This document shows positions 14,797 to 23,339 of a stretch of 24,071 nt of DNA, in pieces. This DNA comes from Acidobacteriaceae bacterium (GTDB taxonomy: Bacteria > Acidobacteriota > Vicinamibacteria > Vicinamibacterales > CAVVIG01). Location of the stretch: assembly GCA_031274845.1 (NCBI GenBank), contig JAISPN010000172.1:1-24071 (forward strand), in the 5' to 3' direction. The notes beneath the pieces are model-generated. The model had not been told where the DNA came from. It was given only the letters and a program-made list of their open reading frames with translations, and did not search any database. Made by a program: the position numbers and the translations under genes. Position 1 is the first letter of the stretch; the number at the start of each line of letters is the position of its first letter.

Positions 14797-16338
14797 TCAA
14801 TTTCCCGCGCGCGGCGTCACGTCGCGTCCGCTGGCGTTTGCCTCGACCGGCGCGCCGCGTCTCACCTGTTCGAGCATGCGCTCGACCGACGGCGCAATCG
14901 GACGCAGGAACAGATTCGGCAGAACCCCCATCAGGATCGCCAGCGCAATCACCGGCACCAGTAGCGCCCACTCGCGCGGCTTCAAGTCGGGCAGCGCGCG
15001 GTTCTTCTCGCTGACGGTACCGTAGTTGACGCGCTGAAACATCCAGAGCATGTAGGTGGCCGACAGAATCACGCCGGTTGCCGCACACACCGCGAACTTC
15101 GGATTCCACGCAAACGTCCCGAGCAGAATCAGGAATTCGCCGACAAATCCGTTGAGCCCCGGCAGGCCAATCGACGACAGCGTGATGATGAGAAACGCGG
15201 CCACCAGATGCGGCGTCACCAGCTTCAGCCCGCCGTACTCCGAGATGAGGCGCGTGTGACGGCGATCGGACAACATGCCGACGATGAGGAAGAGCCCGCC
15301 GGTGCTGATGCCGTGGTTCAGCATCTGGTACACGGCGCCCTGCACGCCTTGCGTGTTCAGCGTGGCGATCCCGAGCACGACGAATCCCAGATGGCTGACG
15401 CTCGAATAGGCCACCAGCTTCTTCATGTCCGGCTGCACCATCGCGACGAGCGCGCCGTAGATGATGCCAACCACCGCGAGGAACGCAAGATACGGCGCGA
15501 AGAAGGTCGCGGCGGCCGGGAACAGCGGGAACGCAAACCGCACCAGCCCATACGTGCCCATCTTCAGCAGCACGCCCGCCAGAATGACCGAGCCCGCCGT
15601 GGGCGCCTCGACGTGCGCATCGGGCAACCAGGTGTGAAACGGAAAGAGCGGCACCTTGATGGCGAAGGCGAGCGCGAACGCCAGGAAGAACCAGAACTGC
15701 AGGTGCTCGGGAATCGGCAGGCTGTAGAGCGCCAGCAGATCGAAGCTGTAGCTCCCGGCCGTCGTCTGGTGCAACCACGCCAGACCGAGAATCGCCAGCA
15801 GCATCAACACGCTGCCCGCCATCGTGTAGAGCAGGAACTTGAGCGAGGCGTAGATGCGGCGGTCGTAGCCCCAGATGCCGATCAGGAAGTACATCGGAAT
15901 CAGCATCGCGTCCCAGAACACGTAGAACAGGAACAGATCGAGCGAGACGAACACGCCGATCATCGCCGCTTCGAGCAGCAGCACCGCCATGCAGAAGGCG
16001 CGCGTCTTCTTGTGCACCGACTCCCACGAGCAGAGCAGCGCAATGGGCGTCAGGAATCCGGTGAGGACGATGAGCAGCAGGCTGATGCCGTCGATGCCGA
16101 CGTTATAGGAGATGCCGAACGATGGAATCCAGGCGTGATGCTCGACGAACTGGAAATCGGCCGAGGCCGAATCAAAGCGCGCCCAGAGCAGCAGCGTGAC
16201 CGCGAATACCGCGATCGCCACGACCAGCGAGAAGATTTGAATCGCGCGCTCGTTTTCTTCCTCGTCGCGCAGCGCGAACAACGCCAACGCGCCGACGATG
16301 GGAAGCACAACGAGCGATGTGAGAATCGGAAAGGACAT
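14797..16338 (-). CDS. nuoM: NADH:quinone oxidoreductase subunit M
   Basis: An antiporter-like proton-pumping subunit of 513 residues. Motifs include FKVPLFPFHTWLPDAHVEAPTAGS-type residues (read here as IKVPLFPFHTWLPDAHVEAP), DMKKLVAYSSVSHLGFVVLG, and SSIGLPGLNGFVGEFLIL. In the TM5 region the sequence is FYVFWDAMLIPMYFLIGIWG, with Asp143 (codon 15910-15912) where E. coli has the essential Glu144; NuoL and NuoN here keep Glu. The substitution preserves charge, and everything else looks normal, so the subunit is probably active. It starts 5 bp after nuoL and ends 1 bp before nuoN. Confidence 0.97.
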   Translation of the reverse strand: MSFPILTSLVVLPIVGALALFALRDEEENERAIQIFSLVVAIAVFAVTLLLWARFDSASADFQFVEHHAWIPSFGISYNVGIDGISLLLIVLTGFLTPIALLCSWESVHKKTRAFCMAVLLLEAAMIGVFVSLDLFLFYVFWDAMLIPMYFLIGIWGYDRRIYASLKFLLYTMAGSVLMLLAILGLAWLHQTTAGSYSFDLLALYSLPIPEHLQFWFFLAFALAFAIKVPLFPFHTWLPDAHVEAPTAGSVILAGVLLKMGTYGLVRFAFPLFPAAATFFAPYLAFLAVVGIIYGALVAMVQPDMKKLVAYSSVSHLGFVVLGIATLNTQGVQGAVYQMLNHGISTGGLFLIVGMLSDRRHTRLISEYGGLKLVTPHLVAAFLIITLSSIGLPGLNGFVGEFLILLGTFAWNPKFAVCAATGVILSATYMLWMFQRVNYGTVSEKNRALPDLKPREWALLVPVIALAILMGVLPNLFLRPIAPSVERMLEQVRRGAPVEANASGRDVTPRAGN

Positions 16339-16343
16339 CTCTC

Positions 16344-18359
16344 CTACCGCCAGAGGTAGTAACCGAGCGTCAACACGACGCCGAGGAACAGCGAGGCTGC
16401 ATACGCGCGCACCGAGCCGGTCTGCAGCCGGCGCAGGAGTTCGCTCAGACTCCCCACGCTTTCGGCCACGCCGTTGACGCTTCCGTCAATCACCTTCGCG
16501 TCGACCGCCTTCCACAGCCCTTCTTCCGACACGATTTTGATCGGCTGGATGATGGTGGCGTCGTAGAGTTCGTCGACGTAGTACTTGTTCGAGAGCAGCG
16601 TCCGGAGGCCGGCGAATTGCGTCGCCACCGAGTCGGACGCCGACGGGTTCTTCTGGAAGAAGAAGAACGCGATGCCGATGCCGGAGAGCGCGATGAGCGA
16701 CGAGACGGCCATCAACATGAGTTCCGGGCCGCTCTCTTCGCTCTGGTGTTCGCGGACCGCATCGAGACCCGCGATGTCGGCCCCGGCGCGTTCGCTGACG
16801 GTGAAGCTAGGTTCGAGGAACTGTTCGATGCGATTCGATCCGCCAATCACCTGCGGCACGCCGACGTAGCCGGCGAGGATGGAACCGACCGCGAGCACAA
16901 TCAGCGCAAACGCCATCGGCTTCGGCGCATCGTGCAGGTGATGACCGTGCGCGTCATGGCCGTGCGCATCGTCGTGGCCGTGACCGCCGTCGTGACCGTG
17001 CTGGGCCGCCGCCACAACGTCCGCCGTTGCCCGCGTGCCGTGGAACGTCAGGAACACGAGACGGAACATGTAAATCGCCGTCAGCAGCGACGTCGCCACG
17101 CCCAGCACCCACAGCCAGGTGTGCCCGCTGGCGTACGTGCGGTAGAGAATTTCGTCCTTACTGAAGAAGCCGGAGAGGAGCGGAACACCGGCAATCGCCA
17201 GCGCGCCAATGAGGAACGTCCAGTAGGTGACCGGCAGCTCGGATTTCAACCCGCCCATCCGCCGGATGTCCTGCTCGCCCGCCAGCGCGTGAATGACCGC
17301 GCCGGACCCAAGGAACATGAGCGCCTTAAAGAAGGCGTGCGTGTAGAGATGGAAGATGCCGGCGGTATACGCGCCCACGCCCATGGCGAGGAACATGTAG
17401 CCCAGTTGCGACACGGTTGAGTAAGCCAGCACGCGTTTGATGTCGTTCTGAACGAGACCGATCGTGCCGGCCATGAACGCGGTAACGACGCCCACGACGG
17501 CGATCACTTGCAACGTCTCCGGCGCATGGCTGAAGAGCACGGCGTTACGCCCGATCATGTACACGCCCGCCGTCACCATCGTGGCGGCGTGGATGAGCGC
17601 GGAGACCGGCGTCGGCCCTTCCATCGCGTCCGGCAACCAGATGTAGAGCGGAATCTGCGCCGATTTCCCGGTGGCGCCGACAAACAACAGTAGCGTCGCC
17701 AGCGACAACGTGCCGAACGCCACTTCTGGGCTGAGGCCCGCCGCGTGACGCGCGATCTCCTGAAAGTCAACCGAGCCGAAGCGGACAAACAGCAGCAGCA
17801 CGCCGAGAATGAAGCCGAAGTCGCCAACGCGGTTGACGATGAACGCTTTCTTGCCGGCGTCAGAGGCCGATTTCTTCTGGTAGTAGAACCCAATCAGCAG
17901 ATACGAGCAGAGACCCACGCCTTCCCAGCCGACGAACATCACGAGGAAGTTCGCGCCGAGGACGAGGACGAGCATGAACGACGCGAAGAGATTCAGGTAC
18001 GAGAAGTAGCGCGCGTACTCGGAATCGATCTCCTCGTGCATGTACGCCGTCGAGTAGATATGAATCAGCGACCCGATGCCGGTGATGACGAGAATCATCA
18101 GCGACGAGAGCGGATCGAGCCGGAGCGTGAGCGGTGCGCGGAAATCGCCCGCGACGATCCAGTCGAAGACGTGCTGCTCGATGGCGCGGTTGTGCGCGTC
18201 CATGCCGAGCAGTTGCCACACCGAGAGCGCCGCGACGCCGAAGGCCGCCAGCATCACCGCGCAGGCGACGCTGCCGGAGGCAGACTTGGTCAGGCGACGC
18301 CCGAACGAGGCGTTGACGAGGAACCCGAAAAACGGCAGAAGCGGAATGAGTAGCAGCAT
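16344..18359 (-). CDS. nuoL: NADH:quinone oxidoreductase subunit L
   Basis: The most distal antiporter-like subunit of complex I, 671 residues. It carries the long C-terminal lateral helix that braces the membrane arm. Visible are FVGWEGVGLCSYLLIGFYY with the channel Glu146, GKSAQIPLYIWLPDAMEGPTPVSALIHAATMV-type quinone-oxidoreductase motif, VQNDIKRVLAYSTVSQLGYM and SGFFSKDEIL. A loop at residues 454-476 (16932-17000) is strongly enriched in His, with Asp, Gly and Ala, made of repeated HGHD-like units. It precedes a further membrane segment. It starts 10 bp after nuoK. Confidence 0.98.
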   Translation of the reverse strand: MLLLIPLLPFFGFLVNASFGRRLTKSASGSVACAVMLAAFGVAALSVWQLLGMDAHNRAIEQHVFDWIVAGDFRAPLTLRLDPLSSLMILVITGIGSLIHIYSTAYMHEEIDSEYARYFSYLNLFASFMLVLVLGANFLVMFVGWEGVGLCSYLLIGFYYQKKSASDAGKKAFIVNRVGDFGFILGVLLLFVRFGSVDFQEIARHAAGLSPEVAFGTLSLATLLLFVGATGKSAQIPLYIWLPDAMEGPTPVSALIHAATMVTAGVYMIGRNAVLFSHAPETLQVIAVVGVVTAFMAGTIGLVQNDIKRVLAYSTVSQLGYMFLAMGVGAYTAGIFHLYTHAFFKALMFLGSGAVIHALAGEQDIRRMGGLKSELPVTYWTFLIGALAIAGVPLLSGFFSKDEILYRTYASGHTWLWVLGVATSLLTAIYMFRLVFLTFHGTRATADVVAAAQHGHDGGHGHDDAHGHDAHGHHLHDAPKPMAFALIVLAVGSILAGYVGVPQVIGGSNRIEQFLEPSFTVSERAGADIAGLDAVREHQSEESGPELMLMAVSSLIALSGIGIAFFFFQKNPSASDSVATQFAGLRTLLSNKYYVDELYDATIIQPIKIVSEEGLWKAVDAKVIDGSVNGVAESVGSLSELLRRLQTGSVRAYAASLFLGVVLTLGYYLWR

Positions 18360-18369
18360 CAGCGTCCCA

Positions 18370-18672
18370 TCACCACTTCAACATCGTGAAGGTATCCGGG
18401 TTGAGCGATTCCCGGTGCCGGAAAAGAGCAATCACAATCGCCAGCCCCACGGCGGCTTCGGCCGCCGCCACCGTCATGACGAAGAACACGATGATCTGTC
18501 CGTCGGCGTATCCCATCTGGCGCCCGAAGGCGACAAACGACAGGTTCACCGCGTTCAGCATGATTTCGACCGACAGCAACACGGTGATGATGTTGCGGCG
18601 CACGAAGACACCCGCGGTGCCAATCGCAAAGAGAATGCCCGAGAGCATGAGGTAGTCGTTGAGCGTCGGCAT
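18370..18672 (-). CDS. nuoK: NADH:quinone oxidoreductase subunit K
   Basis: A three-helix membrane subunit of complex I, 100 residues from the ATG at 18672, exactly the E. coli length. It contains LSVEIMLNAVNLSFVAF with the conserved Glu in TM2 and FVMTVAAAEAAVGLAIVIALFR with the second Glu in TM3; both are needed for proton coupling in known complexes. The ATG shares its A with the nuoJ stop (TGATG) and has GGGA 7 bases upstream. A GTG one codon earlier (18675) is a less well spaced alternative. Confidence 0.96.
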   Translation of the reverse strand: MPTLNDYLMLSGILFAIGTAGVFVRRNIITVLLSVEIMLNAVNLSFVAFGRQMGYADGQIIVFFVMTVAAAEAAVGLAIVIALFRHRESLNPDTFTMLKW

Positions 18673-19190
18673 CACTGCTTCCCGCCAGGTTCGTCGTGCC
18701 GCGCCATAATCACCGCGCCAATCATCGCGACCAGAATCAGCACGGACGTGACTTCGAACTGGAAGGCATAGTCGGTAAACAACCGGTGTCCCAGTGTCTC
18801 GACCGACACCATCTGCGCCGCTGGAAACCCGGATCGCATCCGCGTCGCGCCCAGAGCCCAGGCGAGTTCCGCGGCCAGACAGACCGCCAGCGCCGCGCCA
18901 AACCAGAGCGGTCCGCGCCGGAACAACGGATGCACACGAATGTCGTAATCGGTGTCTTCCCGCGGCGCGTTCAGGAGCATGACGACGAAGAGGAAGAGCA
19001 CCATGATCGCGCCCGCGTAGACGATGATCTGAATCACCGCGACAAACGGCGCGTCGAGCAACACATACAGCCCTGACAAGGCGCCAAACGACGCGATGAG
19101 CAGCATGACGCTGTACACCGGGTTGTGCTGGGCGACGACCAGCAGCGACGCGAGCACGGCAATGGCCGCGAACAGGTAGAAGAGCGTCAT
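18672..19190 (-). CDS. nuoJ: NADH:quinone oxidoreductase subunit J
   Basis: A membrane subunit of complex I, 172 residues with about five membrane segments. FVAVIQIIVYAGAIMVLFLFVVMLLN is the hallmark TM3 region of NuoJ, which contains the pi-bulge in known structures. The ATG at 19190 overlaps the nuoH stop by 4 bp (ATGA). The same frame is open further upstream, but that part overlaps nuoH and is not coding. The final FQFEVTSVLILVAMIGAVIMARHD is also typical. Confidence 0.96.
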   Translation of the reverse strand: MTLFYLFAAIAVLASLLVVAQHNPVYSVMLLIASFGALSGLYVLLDAPFVAVIQIIVYAGAIMVLFLFVVMLLNAPREDTDYDIRVHPLFRRGPLWFGAALAVCLAAELAWALGATRMRSGFPAAQMVSVETLGHRLFTDYAFQFEVTSVLILVAMIGAVIMARHDEPGGKQ

Positions 19191-20194
19191 ACGCCGAGAT
19201 ACAGGACGGCCGCGGCCGTCACAAGAAGGTTGATGACCGCCGCCGGGAGCAGAAACTTCCAGCCGAACGCCATCAGTTGGTCGTAGCGATAACGCGGCAA
19301 CGTCCAGCGGATCCAGATGTAGAGGAACAGCAGGACGAACACCTTGGCGAGAAACACCATCCAGCCCCAGCCGCCGGTATTGATGCCCGGCAGGAGCCAC
19401 CCGCCGAGAAACAGGCTCGTCGCCACCGCCGACACGGTCACCATGTTCACGTACTCGGCGAGGAAGAACAGCGCGAACGGCATCGAGCTGTATTCCGTGT
19501 GATAGCCGGCGACTAGTTCCTGTTCGGCTTCCGGAAAGTCGAATGGCGCGCGATTGGTTTCCGCGATGCCGGCCGTCAAATAAATCAGGAAGCCGAGCGG
19601 CTGCAGCACGATGTACCAGACGTGGCTCTGCTTCTCGACGATGTCGGCAAGCGACATCGAGTTGGCGAGAATGATGACGCCCACGAGCGACAGCGCATAC
19701 GACAACTCGTAGCTGATCATCTGCGCCGACGCGCGCAGGCCGCCGAGCAGCGAATACTTACTGTTCGAACTCCAGCCCGCGAGCACGATGCCGTAGATCC
19801 CCATCGAGGCGATGGCAAACACCACCAACACCGCGACGTTGACGTCGGCCACCTGCAGGCGCATCGGCGCGTCAAGCAACCCGAACAGCGTCGTCTCGCC
19901 GCCAAACGGCACGACGGCAAACGCGGCAAAGCAGGCGGTCGCTGAAATGACCGGCGCCAGATAAAACAGGAACGGGTCCGCGCCCTTCGGCCGCAGATTC
20001 TCCTTGAACATCAACTTGACAATGTCCGCGAGCGGCTGAAGCAGGCCGGCATAACCGACGCGCGTCGGCCCGACGCGCTGCTGCAGATAGGCGGCCCACT
20101 TGCGTTCGCAGTAGACGCACACGGCGGCCGATATTTGCAGCGCGAACCAGACGACGAGCAGCAGGCCGATCTGGCCAACAATGACCGGAAACAC
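19187..20194 (-). CDS. nuoH: NADH:quinone oxidoreductase subunit H
   Basis: The membrane subunit forming the floor of the quinone pocket next to NuoB and NuoD, 335 residues with about eight membrane segments. It contains CERKWAAYLQQRVGPTRVGYAGLLQPLADIVKLMFKE at the N-terminus and AETNRAPFDFPEAEQELVAGYHTEYSS in the middle, the two most conserved stretches of the family with their acidic residues. It starts with GTG directly after the nuoF stop TAA (0 bp gap), with GGGAG 8 bases upstream inside nuoF. Normally nuoG precedes and nuoI follows nuoH; here neither is present. Confidence 0.97.
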   Translation of the reverse strand: MFPVIVGQIGLLLVVWFALQISAAVCVYCERKWAAYLQQRVGPTRVGYAGLLQPLADIVKLMFKENLRPKGADPFLFYLAPVISATACFAAFAVVPFGGETTLFGLLDAPMRLQVADVNVAVLVVFAIASMGIYGIVLAGWSSNSKYSLLGGLRASAQMISYELSYALSLVGVIILANSMSLADIVEKQSHVWYIVLQPLGFLIYLTAGIAETNRAPFDFPEAEQELVAGYHTEYSSMPFALFFLAEYVNMVTVSAVATSLFLGGWLLPGINTGGWGWMVFLAKVFVLLFLYIWIRWTLPRYRYDQLMAFGWKFLLPAAVINLLVTAAAVLYLGV

Positions 20195-21508
20195 TTAATG
20201 CGCTCCCACCGGCTGAGACGCGCGCCACGCGGCCGGCACCGTGCAACGGCCTTCGCGCACGTGCGCTTCGAATTCGTGCCTGAAATTCTTGATGGTCGTC
20301 AGCACCGGCGTCGACGCGGCATCACCAAACGCGCACAGCGTCTTGCCGGTGATGTTGCCAGCGATGCTGTTCAGCAAGTCGATGTCGCGCATCTGCCCCT
20401 GACCGTTTTCGATCTTCGAGAGCAGCTTGAAGAGCCAGTCGGTGCCTTCGCGGCACGGCGTACACTTGCCGCACGACTCGTGCTTGTAGAAGTGCAGCAG
20501 ATTCTGCGCGAGCCAGACCATGCAGGTCGTATCGTCGAGGACGATGATCGCCGCGGAACCGAGGAGCGACCCCGCCTTGGCCACGCCGTCGAAGCTGGCC
20601 TGCACGTCGAGCTGATCCGGCAGCAGAATCGGCACCGACGATCCGCCGGGGATAACCGCCTTGAGCGTCCGGCCATCGCGTACGCCGCCCGCGAATTGGT
20701 CGCTTTCAATCAGCTCGCGCAACGTGATGTTCATTGACGCTTCGAACACGCCCGGCTTCTTCACGTGGCCGCTGACGCAGTAGAGCTTCGGCCCGCCGTT
20801 CTTCTCTGGACCGAGCGCCGCGAACCATTCCGCGCCCTTGTTCACAATCAGCGGGACGTTGGAGAGCGTCTCGACGTTGTTGACCGCGGTCGGGCAGCCG
20901 TACAGACCGGCCACCGCCGGAAATGGCGGCTTATTGCGCGGCTGCGCGCGCTTGCCTTCGAGCGATTCGAGCAGCGCCGTTTCCTCGCCCGCTTCGTACG
21001 CGCCGGCGCCGCGGTGCACGTACACCTCGCAGTCGAAGCCGGAGCCGAAGATGTTCTTGCCGATGTAGCCCTTGGCGCGCGCCTCGTCGATCGCCCGTTC
21101 GAGGACGCGCTGCACGTGATAGAACTCGCCGCGAATGTAGATGTAGGCGACCTTCGCGCCAATCGCGTAGCAGCCGATCGCGCACCCTTCGATGAGCAGG
21201 TGCGGATTGCGCTCCATGATCACGTGATCCTTGAACGTCCCCGGCTCGCTCTCGTCCGCGTTGCAGACGATGTAGCGCGGCTTCGCCGATTTCTTGTCGA
21301 CGAACTGCCACTTCATGCCGGTCGGGAATCCGGCGCCGCCGCGTCCACGCAAGCCGGACGCCTTGACCAGCTCGATGATCTGATCCGGCGTCTGCGTGAG
21401 CGCCGTGCGCAGCGCTTCGTACCCGTGCTGTTTCTGCAGGTAGTGGTCGAGCGTGAAGCCGTTCGGCTCGCGGACAAATTGGGTGATGAGCGGTTCCATC
21501 AGTGACAC
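20195..21508 (-). CDS. nuoF: NADH:quinone oxidoreductase subunit F (NADH- and FMN-binding)
   Basis: The peripheral-arm subunit that oxidises NADH through FMN, 437 residues. The nucleotide-binding SGLRGRGGAGFPTG is at about 51-64, NADESEPGTFKDH is at 83-95, and the glycine-rich GAGAYEAGEETALLES is at 167-182. The 4Fe-4S ligands Cys346, Cys349 and Cys352 lie in ESCGKCTPCREG, with Cys392. All cofactor ligands are present. The start could be the GTG at 21508 or the ATG at 21499 three codons later; each has a passable AGGG-like site. It follows nuoE by 1 bp and abuts nuoH. Confidence 0.97.
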   Translation of the reverse strand: MSLMEPLITQFVREPNGFTLDHYLQKQHGYEALRTALTQTPDQIIELVKASGLRGRGGAGFPTGMKWQFVDKKSAKPRYIVCNADESEPGTFKDHVIMERNPHLLIEGCAIGCYAIGAKVAYIYIRGEFYHVQRVLERAIDEARAKGYIGKNIFGSGFDCEVYVHRGAGAYEAGEETALLESLEGKRAQPRNKPPFPAVAGLYGCPTAVNNVETLSNVPLIVNKGAEWFAALGPEKNGGPKLYCVSGHVKKPGVFEASMNITLRELIESDQFAGGVRDGRTLKAVIPGGSSVPILLPDQLDVQASFDGVAKAGSLLGSAAIIVLDDTTCMVWLAQNLLHFYKHESCGKCTPCREGTDWLFKLLSKIENGQGQMRDIDLLNSIAGNITGKTLCAFGDAASTPVLTTIKNFRHEFEAHVREGRCTVPAAWRASQPVGAH

Positions 21509-21509
21509 C

Positions 21510-22115
21510 CTAGCCCTTCACCTTCGCGGCCATGTGACAGTCGGTCAACGACGACTCCCCCTTGGCCCGCAGATCGTCGAGCAACTGCTTCACCGTGTCC
21601 GGCGACTGCTTCTCGTGCCAGGCGTCGTTCACCATGATGACCGGCGCCTTGTCGCACGCGCCGAGGCATTCGACTTCGAGCACGGTGAAGGTGCCGGTCG
21701 CGTCGGTCTCGCCCGGCTTGACGTGCAACTGATGGCACAACTCATGAACGACACGCTCGGCGCCGTTAATGGCGCACGACAGCGTGCGGCAGACGCTCAG
21801 CACGAACTTCCCCACCGGCTTCGTGTAGAACATCGTGTAGTACGACACGACATCTTCCACATCCGCCGGCGTGATGCCGAGGAGGCCAGCGACGTACTCC
21901 ATCGCGTGCCCGGTGATGTAACCCTGCTGGTACTGCACCAGATAGAGCGCCGGCAGCACCGCCGAGCGGCGTTGCTCGGCGGGATAGCGCGCGACGATCT
22001 CGTCGAGCTTCGCGCGGTTCTCCGCCGTATACGTGAACGGCTCGCCTGGCTCGGCCAGCGTCCGCTTTGATCTCTGAAACGTGGCGTCGTACGCCATCGG
22101 TGGATGGAAGCTCAC
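21510..22115 (-). CDS. nuoE: NADH:quinone oxidoreductase subunit E (2Fe-2S)
   Basis: A peripheral-arm thioredoxin-fold subunit binding a 2Fe-2S cluster (N1a), about 201 residues. The four ligands are Cys109 and Cys114 in CRTLSC and Cys150 and Cys154 in CLGAC. The N-terminal helical region reads LDEIVARYPAEQRRSAVLPALYLVQ. I chose the GTG at 22115 because it overlaps the nuoD stop as GTGA and has GGGAG about 10 bases upstream; the ATG at 22097 has no ribosome binding site. The frame is open further upstream inside nuoD but is not coding there. Confidence 0.96.
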   Translation of the reverse strand: MSFHPPMAYDATFQRSKRTLAEPGEPFTYTAENRAKLDEIVARYPAEQRRSAVLPALYLVQYQQGYITGHAMEYVAGLLGITPADVEDVVSYYTMFYTKPVGKFVLSVCRTLSCAINGAERVVHELCHQLHVKPGETDATGTFTVLEVECLGACDKAPVIMVNDAWHEKQSPDTVKQLLDDLRAKGESSLTDCHMAAKVKG

Positions 22116-23293
22116 CGGTCCACATCTCCCATCACGACGTCGATCGAGCCGATGACGGCGATGACGTCCGCAATTTGTCCTCCGACGATGAGCGACTCGA
22201 GCGCCTGGCACGCCAGCAGCGAAGGCGAGCGCGCCTTCATGCGCCAGGGACGGTTGCTGCCGTCGGAGATCGCCGTGAAGCCTTGCTCTCCGCGCGGTCC
22301 TTCCACCGGGACATACGCTTCGCCTTGCGGCACCGTAAAGCCCTGCGAGTGGATGAGGAAGTGCTGAATCAGCGCTTCCATCTCTGTATAGACCCTGTCC
22401 TTGGGCGGCGGCGTAATCCGCGGGTCCGCGACGGCATAGATGCCAATCGGCGGGATGCGATCGAGCGCCTGACGCACCAGCTTGATGCTTTCTCGCATCT
22501 CGGCGACGCGGATCTGATAGCGCGCGTACACGTCCCCCTCCGTGCGCGTCGGCACGGTGAAGTCGTACGTCTCGTAGCCAAGATACGGAAACACTTTGCG
22601 CACGTCGTACGGCACGCCCGCGGCGCGCGCGATCGGGCCGACCAGCCCCCACGTAATCGCGTTCTCCGCGGTGATCGCGCCAACGGTCTGCGTCCGCTTG
22701 ATGTAGATCTCGTTTTTCGTCAGCAGATCTTCGTACTCGCCGAGCTTCACTTCGAGGCGATTAATAAACTCACGCACCGCCTCGTGGAATCCGCGCGGCA
22801 AGTCTTCGCGCACGCCGCCAATGCGCATGTAGCTTGGAAACAGCCGGAACCCGGCGAGCATCTCGTTCAGGTTGAGCAGGAGCTCGCGCTCACGGAAGCA
22901 GTAGAGCATCACCGACACGGCGCCGACTTCCATGCCGTGCGTGCCGAGCCACACCAGATGGCTGTTGATGCGCTGCAACTCCGCGATGAGCACGCGGATG
23001 TTCTTCACCCGCTCCGGAAGCTCGAGGCCGAGCAGCTTCTCGACCGCCATGGCGTAGGCCATGCTGTTCGACTGCGCGCTCAGGTAATCCATGCGCTCGA
23101 CGAGCGGGATCACCTGCTGCCACTTCTTCTGCTCCGCGGTTTTCTCGATGCCGGTGTGGAGATAGCCGATGGTCGGAACAGCCGAGCGGATGACTTCGCC
23201 GTCAAGTTCGAGGACCAGCCGCAGCACGCCGTGCGTGCTGGGGTGCTGGGGCCCCATGTTGACGGTCATTGTCTCGGTTCGGATATCCGGCAT
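22112..23293 (-). CDS. nuoD: NADH:quinone oxidoreductase subunit D (49 kDa, quinone-site)
   Basis: A peripheral-arm subunit derived from the hydrogenase large subunit, 393 residues; with NuoB and NuoH it forms the quinone-binding site. It contains NMGPQHPSTHGVLRLVLELDGE with the quinone-site His, GYLHTGIEKTAE, MDYLSAQSNSMAY and a C-terminal VIGSIDVVMGDVDR. It is a separate gene, not fused to nuoC as in E. coli. It lies 46 bp after gmhA, an intergenic space that contains a GC-rich hairpin. The ribosome binding site in front of the ATG (GAGG) is unusually close, so an internal ATG before TVNMGPQH is an alternative start. Confidence 0.97.
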   Translation of the reverse strand: MPDIRTETMTVNMGPQHPSTHGVLRLVLELDGEVIRSAVPTIGYLHTGIEKTAEQKKWQQVIPLVERMDYLSAQSNSMAYAMAVEKLLGLELPERVKNIRVLIAELQRINSHLVWLGTHGMEVGAVSVMLYCFRERELLLNLNEMLAGFRLFPSYMRIGGVREDLPRGFHEAVREFINRLEVKLGEYEDLLTKNEIYIKRTQTVGAITAENAITWGLVGPIARAAGVPYDVRKVFPYLGYETYDFTVPTRTEGDVYARYQIRVAEMRESIKLVRQALDRIPPIGIYAVADPRITPPPKDRVYTEMEALIQHFLIHSQGFTVPQGEAYVPVEGPRGEQGFTAISDGSNRPWRMKARSPSLLACQALESLIVGGQIADVIAVIGSIDVVMGDVDR

Positions 23294-23305
23294 AGCCTCA
23301 ACGCT

Positions 23306-23323
23306 CGCCCGCTCGTGCGGGCG
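23306..23323 (-). other. GC-rich hairpin between gmhA and nuoD
   Basis: A perfect 7-bp stem CGCCCGC / GCGGGCG with a 4-base loop lies in the 46-bp gap after gmhA. No T run follows on the minus strand, so it is not a classical terminator. It may be an mRNA processing or stability element that sets the ratio of gmhA to nuoD, but this is unproven. Confidence 0.5.
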
Positions 23324-23339
23324 CTCTCACCACGGTGGA

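Noticed and set aside
15208..16359. Plus-strand open frame of 383 codons opposite nuoM
   Set aside because: Composition dominated by Arg, Gln, Glu and His as expected for the antisense of hydrophobic codons; nuoM on the other strand is unmistakable.
16617..17420. Separate gene opposite nuoL around the His-rich loop
   Set aside because: The frame is the antisense of nuoL; the His codons in the sense strand explain its unusual composition.
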